Origin: Ruminococcus flavefaciens ATCC 19208
GTDB taxonomy: Bacteria > Bacillota > Clostridia > Oscillospirales > Ruminococcaceae
Direction: 5' to 3'
Assembly (NCBI RefSeq): GCF_000518765.1
Contig: NZ_KI912489.1
Location: 128,652-192,651, forward strand
DNA: 64,000 bases
Part shown: positions 41,487 to 49,108 of the stretch, in pieces
How the letters are laid out: every line of letters starts with the position of its first letter
Numbering within the stretch: the stretch's first letter is position 1
Program-made: the position numbers and the translations under genes
Notes under the pieces: model-generated
What the model was told of the DNA's origin: nothing
Seen by the model: the letters and a program-made list of their open reading frames with translations, nothing else
Databases searched by the model: none

Positions 41487-42980
41487 ATGTTAAAAAAAGT
41501 CCTGGCAGGCATCATATGTATGCTTATGGCTGCGGGCACACTTGCTTCGTGCGGCGATAAGGGTACAACGACTTCGGGAACTAAAACAGAAGCGACATCT
41601 CAGAGCGATACAACTGCTGCTGCCACAGAGGCTGCGGAGGTTGAAAACGTTGATATCGCAAACTTTACTCCACCCGAGAAGGGCGATACGATAATAACAA
41701 TGAAGATAAAGGACTACGGTACCGTAAAGTTCAGGCTCTTCCCCGAGTATGCGGACAAGGGCGTTGAGAACTTCGTAGAGCTTGCTAAAAAGGGCTATTA
41801 CGACGGACTGAAGTTCCACAGAGTTATCAAGGACTTTATGATACAGGGCGGTGATCCCCTCGGCACAGGTACAGGCGGCGAGTCTGTCTGGGGCGGAAAA
41901 TTTGACGGCGGCACCGATCCTCACCTTATACACGTTGCAGGTGCTCTTGCTTACGCAAACAGCGGCGGCACTGATACGGACGGAAGCCAGTTCTATGTAG
42001 TTACCGGAACTGTTCCGACTGATGATGATTTTGAGTATTACAGCCAGAACGGTCTGGCTTTATCGGATAATGCAAAGGAACAGTACAAGAAGGTCGGCGG
42101 TGCACCATGGCTCGACGGCAGCTATACCGTTTTCGGACAGGTCATCGACGGTCTTGATGTAATATTCAAGGTACAGAATGTAGCAGTTGAACAGAGTGCG
42201 TCAAGACCTTATCAGGACGTTATAATGGAATCTGTTACCGTTGATACCTACAACGGCGAGGATATACACTGGTATCTTGATGAATATGAGAAATTTGATG
42301 CAGATGAGATCACAAATTCCACAGGTAAGGAAAATTTGAGCATCTCAAACTTTACCGCTCCGAAGGAGGGCGAAACCATTGTCAGCATGAAGCTCAAGGG
42401 CTATGACGGAGAGGTAAAGATAAAGCTTTTCCCTGAATATGCAGATAAGGGCGTTGAGAATTTCATAACCCTTGCAAAACAGGGCTATTATGACGGACTC
42501 ACCTTCCACAGAGTCATCAAAGACTTTATGATACAGGGCGGTGACCCTAAGGGTGACGGTACAGGCGGCGAATCCATATACGATAAGGGCTTCGACGGCG
42601 GTACAGACCCCCATCTTATCCATGCAGCAGGCGCAGTCGCTTATGCGAACAGCGGTTCAACAGCAAGCAACGGCAGTCAGTTCTACATCGTTACAGGTGA
42701 AGTATACAGCGATTCTGAAATAGAAGAGATCGAATCATATGGATATTCACTGACAGAAAACGAAGAGGAAGTCTACAAGACCTACGGCGGTGTGCCGTGG
42801 CTTGACGGAGGATATACAGTATTCGGTCAGGTATTCGACGGTCTTGATATCGTTTTCGACGTACAGAAGGTAGAAACAGGCGAAAACGACAAGCCAAAGG
42901 AAGATGTCGTTATCGAGTCTATGACTGTTTCGGAGTATAAAGACGGCGAAGTGCGCTGGAATATTTCCGATTATAAATGA
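41487..42980 (+). CDS. Lipoprotein with two cyclophilin-type PPIase domains
   Basis: 497 aa. Lipobox LASC (Cys about residue 21), Thr/Ala linker, then two tandem cyclophilin domains (about 60-260 and 290-490). Both keep the active-site run 'FHRVIKDFMIQGGDP', plus 'GALAYANSGGTDTDGSQFYV' in the first and 'GAVAYANSGSTASNGSQFYI' in the second, and 'YTVFGQV'. It should therefore be an extracytoplasmic prolyl isomerase assisting folding of exported proteins. The two domains share long identical stretches, indicating internal duplication. The adjacent 40452 gene is a divergent third copy. Confidence 0.92.
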   Translation: MLKKVLAGIICMLMAAGTLASCGDKGTTTSGTKTEATSQSDTTAAATEAAEVENVDIANFTPPEKGDTIITMKIKDYGTVKFRLFPEYADKGVENFVELAKKGYYDGLKFHRVIKDFMIQGGDPLGTGTGGESVWGGKFDGGTDPHLIHVAGALAYANSGGTDTDGSQFYVVTGTVPTDDDFEYYSQNGLALSDNAKEQYKKVGGAPWLDGSYTVFGQVIDGLDVIFKVQNVAVEQSASRPYQDVIMESVTVDTYNGEDIHWYLDEYEKFDADEITNSTGKENLSISNFTAPKEGETIVSMKLKGYDGEVKIKLFPEYADKGVENFITLAKQGYYDGLTFHRVIKDFMIQGGDPKGDGTGGESIYDKGFDGGTDPHLIHAAGAVAYANSGSTASNGSQFYIVTGEVYSDSEIEEIESYGYSLTENEEEVYKTYGGVPWLDGGYTVFGQVFDGLDIVFDVQKVETGENDKPKEDVVIESMTVSEYKDGEVRWNISDYK

Positions 42981-43091
42981 TTACTCTAAGCCGAGGGCTT
43001 ATTGAATAATTTTCGGCCGAGTGCCGACGAACAAAAGAAAGAAATTCGGGATCAGATAAAAATACCCCGAAATACTAAGGAGAGAATTTAT

Positions 43092-44396
43092 TTGGATAAG
43101 TTTGTTATAAAGGGCGGTAGACGCCTTGAGGGTGAAGTCACTATCAGCGGTGCTAAGAATGCAGCTGTAGCAATACTTCCCGCAGTCATTCTTTCAGACG
43201 AGCCATGCGTTATAGAAAATGTTCCTTATATCAGTGATGTAAGGATATGTTTCCATATCCTTGAGGAAATGGGCGCAGAGGTAACAAAGATCGCAAAGGA
43301 TACCTACAGGATAGATCCTACGACTATCAGCAAATTCTGTGTTCCTTACGAGTATGCAAGAAAGATGCGTGCTTCATATTACTTTCTTGGTGCTCTTCTG
43401 GGCAAATTCAATAAAGCAAGAGTTTCCATGCCCGGCGGATGTCCACTTGGAGACAGACCTATAGATCAGCACTTAAAGGCTTTCACAGCCCTCGGTGCAA
43501 AACACACTCTCAGTCAGGGAATGATAGATCTTACTGCTGACAAGCTCAGCGGCAATCAGATCTTCTTTGATGTAGTTACAGTAGGTGCTACAATGAATGC
43601 AATGCTGGCTGCTGTAAAGGCTGAGGGACTTACAGTGATCGAAAATGCAGCTAAGGAGCCTCATATCGTAGATCTTGCAAACTTCCTCAACTCAATGGGT
43701 GCAAACATCATGGGCGCAGGTACCGATGTTATCAAGATCAGAGGTGTTGAGCATCTCCACGGCACTACTTATGCAGTTATCCCCGATCAGATAGAAGCAG
43801 GTACATTTATGGTGGCAGTTGCCGCAACGAAGGGTGATGTTCTTATCAAGAACGTTATCCCGAAGCATCTTGAATCCATTACTAAAAAGCTTGAGAAGAT
43901 CGGCGTTAATATCGAGCAGTTCGATGACAGCGTAAGGGTATGGGTAGACGGTCCGCTGGTAAAGACAAACGTCAAGACAGCTCCTCACCCGGGATTCCCT
44001 ACAGATATGCAGTCTCAGATAGCTACACTTCTGTGTCTTGCAGAGGGTACAAGCATTATCACCGAGAATATCTGGGAACAGCGTTTCCGCTATGTGGACG
44101 AGCTCAGGAGAATGGGCGCAGATATCACAGTAAACGGCAAGGTAGCTCTTATAGAGGGTACAGGCAAGCTTATGGGAGCTCCCGTAAAGGCTTGTGACCT
44201 GAGAGCAGGCGCTGCACTTATCATTGCAGGACTTGCTGCAAGCGGTGTTACCGAGATCGAGGATATCTACCATATCGAAAGAGGTTATGACTGCATGGAA
44301 GGCAAGCTCAGAGCTCTCGGCGCAGATATCGAAAAGGTAAGCGTTCCGGATAAGGCTGAGGGAACAAAGACCGACGGCGCAAAAGCTGCGGTTTGA
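43092..44396 (+). CDS. murA: UDP-N-acetylglucosamine 1-carboxyvinyltransferase
   Basis: 434 aa. First committed step of peptidoglycan synthesis. The start is the TTG at 43092, with AAGGAGAG 7 bp upstream, giving the usual 'DKFVIKGGRRLEGEVTISGA' opening; the longer frame from 43002 lacks homology and an RBS. The catalytic Cys is in 'MPGGCPLGDRPIDQH' (about Cys117), so the classical fosfomycin target Cys is kept. 'RKMRASYYFLGALL' and 'GFPTDMQSQ' are also present. Ends with a short Lys/Ala tail. A terminator follows. Confidence 0.95.
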   Translation: MDKFVIKGGRRLEGEVTISGAKNAAVAILPAVILSDEPCVIENVPYISDVRICFHILEEMGAEVTKIAKDTYRIDPTTISKFCVPYEYARKMRASYYFLGALLGKFNKARVSMPGGCPLGDRPIDQHLKAFTALGAKHTLSQGMIDLTADKLSGNQIFFDVVTVGATMNAMLAAVKAEGLTVIENAAKEPHIVDLANFLNSMGANIMGAGTDVIKIRGVEHLHGTTYAVIPDQIEAGTFMVAVAATKGDVLIKNVIPKHLESITKKLEKIGVNIEQFDDSVRVWVDGPLVKTNVKTAPHPGFPTDMQSQIATLLCLAEGTSIITENIWEQRFRYVDELRRMGADITVNGKVALIEGTGKLMGAPVKACDLRAGAALIIAGLAASGVTEIEDIYHIERGYDCMEGKLRALGADIEKVSVPDKAEGTKTDGAKAAV

Positions 44397-44409
44397 TAGA
44401 ATATTAATG

Positions 44410-44440
44410 GCTGCTGCACATTAGTGCGGCAGCTTTTTTT
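44410..44440 (+). terminator. Rho-independent terminator for murA
   Basis: GCTGCTGCAC / GTGCGGCAGC stem followed by TTTTTTT. Confidence 0.9.
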
Positions 44441-44446
44441 GGCAAG

Positions 44447-44562
44447 TTATGTTAAAGTTGAGAGTTGAGAATTGAGAGTTAATAAGTTCGCTTTGCTCAT
44501 ATTATTTTAAAGTATCGCCGCAGGCGATACCATAACTTTCAACTCTAAACTCTCAGCTAACA
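44447..44562. repeat. MITE-like inverted-repeat element
   Basis: The left end GTTATGTTAAAGTTGAGAGT and right end CATAACTTTCAACTCTAAAC are imperfect inverted copies about 30 bp long. The middle has a small hairpin TATCGCC-GCA-GGCGATA. No open frame inside. Confidence 0.6.
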
Positions 44563-44597
44563 TTCGATTATCGTTTTAATTTTATAAAAGGTGTTGT

Positions 44598-45938
44598 ATG
44601 AAGGATAAAGGATTATACAAAAATCTGTTTACTATAGTTTTGCCTATAGCGTTCCAGTACTTTATGTCATCGCTGGTATCGGCTTCGGACGCTTTTATGC
44701 TGGGATTCTTAAATCAGGACTCCCTTTCTGCGTCTTCACTCGCAGGACAGGTAGCCTTTGTGTACAGTCTTTTCTTTTTGGCGTTCGTATCGGGCTGTAA
44801 TGTCATTGCAGCTCAGTACTGGGGCAAAAAAGACCGTGTTACCGTTGAAAATATTCTTGCTCTGACCATGAGGTATTCCCTTTTGGTGGGCGCAGTTTTT
44901 ACTTTGGGAGCATTTATATTCCCTGAATATATAATGCGTTTTTTCACCAATGATCCCGAGCTTGTACGCCTCGGCGGAGTGTATCTGCGTACAGTGTCGC
45001 TGTCATACGTCCTTGCTGGCTTTTCACAGGCGTATTTTGGAATAATGAAGATCTGCGACTGTGCAAGGCTCAGCTCCCTTATAGGAAGCCTTGCTGTAGT
45101 ATTCAATATAATAGCAAACGGCTGCTTTATTTTCGGAATCGGACCTTTTCCCGAAATGGGCATAAGCGGTGCGGCTTTAGCTACTGTTCTTGCGAGAGCA
45201 TTTGAGTGTATATTTATCCTTGTGGTAATACTCCGCGGCAAGTGTCTGCCTCTGCGTGTGGGAAAAATGTTCAGGCTGAACGATGCTGCTCTACATAAGG
45301 ACTACATAAAGTATACCCTGCCTCTGCTGCTCAATCAGCTTGGCTGGGGCGGCGGAGTCACAATGTACTCTGTCATCATGGGCAGACTCGGTACTGATGC
45401 AGTAGCTGCAAACTCCATAGCAAGCATTGTACGCTGCATAATAGCCAGTCTTTGCTGGGGAATCGCATCGGGAGTCGGCATCATACTGGGCGGTATGCTG
45501 GGCAGGAACGAGATCGAAGAAGCCAAAAAAGCCGGCGGCAAGTTCGTGCGGCTGTCTATTCTCATAGGCGTATGCTCGGGGGTGGTCATACTGGCATTAA
45601 CCCCTGTTATACTTAAAGTCATAACGCTCAACGATCAGGCTCAGTTTTACCTGAAATACATGATGTTCATGGCGGCTTACTATATCATCGGCAATTCCTT
45701 GAATTCCACCATTATAGGCGGAATGTTCCCCGCAGGCGGCGATACGCGCTTCGGTATGATATGCGATATCGTGACGCTGTGGTGCGTGGTAGTGCCAATG
45801 GGCATGATCGGAGCTTTTGTGCTGAAGCTGCCTGTACTTGCGGTAGCGTTCATAATTACGCTGGACGAGTTTGTAAAAATACCTGCTGTATACAAGCATT
45901 ACATGAAGTATAAGTGGGTAAAGAATATCACACGTTAA
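44598..45938 (+). CDS. MATE family efflux transporter
   Basis: 446 aa, about 12 transmembrane helices in two six-helix halves. 'IAFQYFMSSLVSASDAFMLG', 'GCNVIAAQYWGKKD' and 'GISGAALATVLAR' are typical of MatE, and the second half repeats the pattern. Na+- or H+-coupled export of cationic compounds (family knowledge). The substrate is unknown. ATG after AAAGGTGTT. Confidence 0.9.
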   Translation: MKDKGLYKNLFTIVLPIAFQYFMSSLVSASDAFMLGFLNQDSLSASSLAGQVAFVYSLFFLAFVSGCNVIAAQYWGKKDRVTVENILALTMRYSLLVGAVFTLGAFIFPEYIMRFFTNDPELVRLGGVYLRTVSLSYVLAGFSQAYFGIMKICDCARLSSLIGSLAVVFNIIANGCFIFGIGPFPEMGISGAALATVLARAFECIFILVVILRGKCLPLRVGKMFRLNDAALHKDYIKYTLPLLLNQLGWGGGVTMYSVIMGRLGTDAVAANSIASIVRCIIASLCWGIASGVGIILGGMLGRNEIEEAKKAGGKFVRLSILIGVCSGVVILALTPVILKVITLNDQAQFYLKYMMFMAAYYIIGNSLNSTIIGGMFPAGGDTRFGMICDIVTLWCVVVPMGMIGAFVLKLPVLAVAFIITLDEFVKIPAVYKHYMKYKWVKNITR

Positions 45939-45956
45939 AATCCCTATAGTATTAAA

Positions 45957-45995
45957 AATCCCCCTTGCTGAATTATTCAGTAAGGGGGATCATTT
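45957..45995. terminator. Bidirectional terminator
   Basis: ATCCCCCTT-G-CTGAAT / ATTCAG-T-AAGGGGGAT, flanked by AAAA and TTTTT. Serves the MATE gene and the convergent TetR gene. Confidence 0.9.
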
Positions 45996-46604
45996 TTATG
46001 ATCTTATTTCGTGCTGAGAGATTATAAGTTTTATGGAATTATAAAGATAAGGCTTTAATTCGACAATTGTACATGGCTCTTTGTAGAGTATAGCCGAATA
46101 GCAGGTAGAGCTTACAAGCTCGATTATCATAAAGAGCATTATCTCGGGATCTCGGAAATCATAGGGAGCTTCGTTCAACATAGTGTAATACACTGTTGAA
46201 AAGTCTACATCTTTATCCGATGCAGGAGAAGTAATTGCACTTTTGAATATGCCCCAGCTGAGATTTTTTGATATGAATGTGAGAAGTGACTGGTCGTTAT
46301 TGAGCTGATTGATGATATTGTCAATGACTCTTATGAGCTTGTCCTCGAAAGGAAGATCGTTCAGCTCGTCACCAAGCTCGTCCAGAGCGGTCAGGAACAG
46401 CTGACTTGACTTGTGAGATACAAGCTTGTTCCTGATATCATACTTATCCTTGAAATACAGGTAAAAAGTACCCTTTGCCACACCTGCCTTGCTTACGATA
46501 TCAGTTATAGAGGTCTTGCTGAAGCCCTTTGTGGTGAAAAATTCAAAGGCGGTTTTCAGCAGCGAGTTTTCTTTCAGTTTTTTATTCGCATCTACCTTAC
46601 CCAT
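45996..46604 (-). CDS. TetR family regulator
   Basis: 202 aa from the ATG at 46604 (AAAGGAGAGG upstream). N-terminal HTH 'LLKTAFEFFTTKGFSKTSIT' and 'DIVSKAGVAKGTFYLYFKDK' (about residues 13-55) is textbook TetR. The C-terminal ligand domain is divergent. It is divergently transcribed from the MMPL operon, and three TGACC-N3-GGTCA-type palindromes lie between them, so it very likely represses that operon. The inducer is unknown, probably a lipid or antimicrobial. Confidence 0.92.
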   Translation of the reverse strand: MGKVDANKKLKENSLLKTAFEFFTTKGFSKTSITDIVSKAGVAKGTFYLYFKDKYDIRNKLVSHKSSQLFLTALDELGDELNDLPFEDKLIRVIDNIINQLNNDQSLLTFISKNLSWGIFKSAITSPASDKDVDFSTVYYTMLNEAPYDFRDPEIMLFMIIELVSSTCYSAILYKEPCTIVELKPYLYNSIKLIISQHEIRS

Positions 46605-46672
46605 TATGACCTCTCCTTTCATTTTATCCTTTGTATTAAATACTGTCCTCACTATTATCTGTTGTCATAATT

Positions 46673-46701
46673 ATTATATCCCTAAAAACAGACCCTGTCA
46701 A
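46673..46701 (-). promoter_or_regulatory. Promoter for the TetR gene
   Basis: Minus strand TTGACA, 17 bp, TATAAT; perfect consensus. Confidence 0.9.
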
Positions 46702-46712
46702 GGGTATAAAAT

Positions 46713-46811
46713 TGACCAACAGTCAGCTTATATGAGGAGTAAAATTGTGCACCCATACAAAATTAATGACCGAGGGTCATTTTTTATTCTGAAATGGTTG
46801 ACTAACGGTCA
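46713..46811. promoter_or_regulatory. Three TetR-type operators
   Basis: TGACCAACAGTCA (46713-46725), TGACCGAGGGTCA (46767-46779) and TGACTAACGGTCA (46799-46811). All three are 13-bp palindromes of the form TGACY-N3-RGTCA. The third overlaps the -35 box of the MMPL promoter; the first lies just upstream of the TetR promoter. Confidence 0.85.
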
Positions 46812-46826
46812 TTTTTGTAATATACT
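46798..46826 (+). promoter_or_regulatory. Promoter for the MMPL operon
   Basis: TTGACT, 17 bp, TATACT; the -35 box is inside the third operator. Confidence 0.85.
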
Positions 46827-46844
46827 ATGAAATAACAAAGGCAC

Positions 46845-46947
46845 AGGCGCACACTGAATGTCCGTGAGGTCGGTTCAGCTTTTACAATTTCCCATATTAA
46901 AGCTTTTCTCCTAAGGGTATATACTCACGGACGTTCAATATGCGCCT
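46845..46947 (+). repeat. Long inverted repeat in the leader of the MMPL operon
   Basis: A 24-bp arm AGGCGC..TGAA..GTCCGTGAG (46845-46868) pairs with CTCACGGAC..TTCA..GCGCCT (46924-46947) with about 21 of 24 matches, around a 55-nt loop. It lies wholly within the 5' untranslated leader, 26 bp before the ATG at 46974. Confidence 0.8.
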
Positions 46948-46973
46948 GAATATAACAGAAAGGATATGATAAG

Positions 46974-49073
46974 ATGCTAAAACTCGGTGAATGGATAGCA
47001 AAACACAGAGCACTCATACTTGTGGTCTCGGTGGTAATGCTTATCCCTGCGGCAATAGGATATGTCAAGACACGTGTAAACTACGACATACTCTCTTATC
47101 TGCCGAAGAATATAAATACAATGGTAGGACAGGATATCCTGAAGGAGCAGTTCGGACAAGGCGGCTTCTCCCTTGTAATGGTGGAGGGCATGAGCGATAA
47201 AGACGTGGCGGCGACTGCCGACAAGATAGCGGCTGTCGATCATGTTTCAAATGTAGTATGCTATCAGTCCATGACAGGCTGTACTATCCCGAAGGAGATA
47301 CTTCCTGCGGATATATACGACTTCTTCAACAAGGGCGACACTACGATGATGGCTGTATTCTTTGATGATACGACCTCCGCAGACGCTACTCTCAATGCTG
47401 TAGAGACAATGAGGAGCATAACTTCAAAGCAGTGCTTCATCAGCGGTATGTCAGCAATGACTCTTGATATGAAGAATATCACCCAGAATGAGACGCTTAT
47501 ATATGCGCTCATCGCAGTTATCCTCACAAGTATCGTACTTATGATAACAATGGATTCCTTCCTTATCCCTGTATTCTTTATGCTGAGCATAGGATTTGCA
47601 GTAGTCTGGAACTTAGGCTCCAATATCTTCCTCGGGGAGATATCATTCATCACACAGGCACTTGCAATGGTATTGCAGCTCGGTGTTACAATGGACTACT
47701 CCATTTTCCTATGGCACAGCTACAAGGAACAGCAGAAATTCTATCCCGACAGCAGACAGGAAGCAATGGCACACGCTATTTCAGCTACTATAACCTCAGT
47801 TGTAGGAAGCTCCTTCACAACAGTTGCAGGCTTCCTTGCAATGTGCTTCATGACATTCACACTTGGTCTTGATTTAGGTATCGTAATGGCAAAGGGCGTT
47901 GTATGCGGCGTTATCGCCTGCGTAACTGTCCTTCCGTCAATGATACTCATATTCGACAAGGCTATTGCAAAGACCTCACATAAGGACTTCTTACCGGGCT
48001 TTAAGCGTACATCTTCATTTATCGTAAAGCATTCATGGGTATTCCTTACAGGAGCGATAGTTCTCCTGATACCTGCCGTATTCGGCAACAGCAACTACGG
48101 TGTTTACTATAAGCTTGACAGCACTCTTCCAAAGACTCTTGACAGTGTTATCGCAAACACAAAGCTTGCTGAGGAATACAACATGAACAGCACACATATC
48201 CTCATGGTAAGATCGGATATGAGTGCTAAGGACGCAAACAAGATGATGAACAAGATAGAAAGCGTTGACGGCGTTCAGTTCACACTGGGCTTCAATTCAC
48301 TTGTTGGCTCGGCTATTCCCGAGGAAGCAGTTCCGAAGGAGCTCAGAAGCGTACTCAAGAGCGATGAATGGCAGCTCATACTCATAGGTTCTGAATACGA
48401 AGTAGCTTCTGACGATGTAAACGAGCAGGTGGGAACTATAAACAAGATAGTTCAGAAATACGATCCCAACGGAATGCTCATCGGCGAAGCACCTGCAACA
48501 AAGGACCTTATAACCATAACCGACAGAGACTTCAAGATAGTAAACTTCCTTTCAATAGCTGCTATCTTCCTTATAATCGCATTTACATTCCGTTCAATAT
48601 CACTTCCTGTGATACTTGTTTCGGTAATAGAGCTTGCAATAATGATAAACCTCGGTTTAGCTTACTACACAGGCTCAAAGCTCTCATTCATAGCTCCTAT
48701 CGTTATCGGTACTATCCAGCTCGGTGCTACTGTTGACTACGCGATACTCATGACAACAAGATACCGCACCGAGCGCAGCAGCGGCAAGGACAAAAAGGAG
48801 TCTATCGGCATTGCACTCAGCACTTCTATAAAATCTGTCATTACATCGGCTCTCGGATTTTTCTCCGCAACAGTAGGCGTTGCACTTTATTCCGATATCG
48901 GTCTTATCTCAGAGCTGTGTATGCTCCTTGCAAGAGGTGCGCTTATCTCAATGGTAATAGTAATTACCGTTCTCCCGTCAATGTTCATGGTCTTTGACAA
49001 GGTAATATGCAAGACCAGTGCAGGATTACTTCCAAAGAAAAACAAGTTTGAATACAGATACAAAAACGCATAA
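46974..49073 (+). CDS. MMPL/RND-type membrane transporter
   Basis: 699 aa, ATG after AAAGGATATGATAAG. Two similar halves, each with one helix, a large extracytoplasmic loop and about five helices, as in MmpL/YdfJ. 'LQLGVTMDYSIFLWHSYKEQ' and 'IQLGATVDYAILMTTRYRTE' are the paired proton-relay-like segments with Asp-Tyr. 'TSVVGSSFTTVAGFLAM' and 'KSVITSALGFFSATVG' follow in each half. Probably exports lipids or hydrophobic compounds. First gene of a TetR-controlled operon with the repeat protein 35 bp downstream. Confidence 0.93.
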   Translation: MLKLGEWIAKHRALILVVSVVMLIPAAIGYVKTRVNYDILSYLPKNINTMVGQDILKEQFGQGGFSLVMVEGMSDKDVAATADKIAAVDHVSNVVCYQSMTGCTIPKEILPADIYDFFNKGDTTMMAVFFDDTTSADATLNAVETMRSITSKQCFISGMSAMTLDMKNITQNETLIYALIAVILTSIVLMITMDSFLIPVFFMLSIGFAVVWNLGSNIFLGEISFITQALAMVLQLGVTMDYSIFLWHSYKEQQKFYPDSRQEAMAHAISATITSVVGSSFTTVAGFLAMCFMTFTLGLDLGIVMAKGVVCGVIACVTVLPSMILIFDKAIAKTSHKDFLPGFKRTSSFIVKHSWVFLTGAIVLLIPAVFGNSNYGVYYKLDSTLPKTLDSVIANTKLAEEYNMNSTHILMVRSDMSAKDANKMMNKIESVDGVQFTLGFNSLVGSAIPEEAVPKELRSVLKSDEWQLILIGSEYEVASDDVNEQVGTINKIVQKYDPNGMLIGEAPATKDLITITDRDFKIVNFLSIAAIFLIIAFTFRSISLPVILVSVIELAIMINLGLAYYTGSKLSFIAPIVIGTIQLGATVDYAILMTTRYRTERSSGKDKKESIGIALSTSIKSVITSALGFFSATVGVALYSDIGLISELCMLLARGALISMVIVITVLPSMFMVFDKVICKTSAGLLPKKNKFEYRYKNA

Positions 49074-49108
49074 AATAGCCGAAGGTTTCATATAAAGGAG
49101 AGATAGAT

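Noticed and set aside
43002-43091. Longer start for murA
   Set aside because: No RBS and no MurA-like sequence before 'DKFVIKGG'; TTG 43092 is well placed behind AAGGAGAG.
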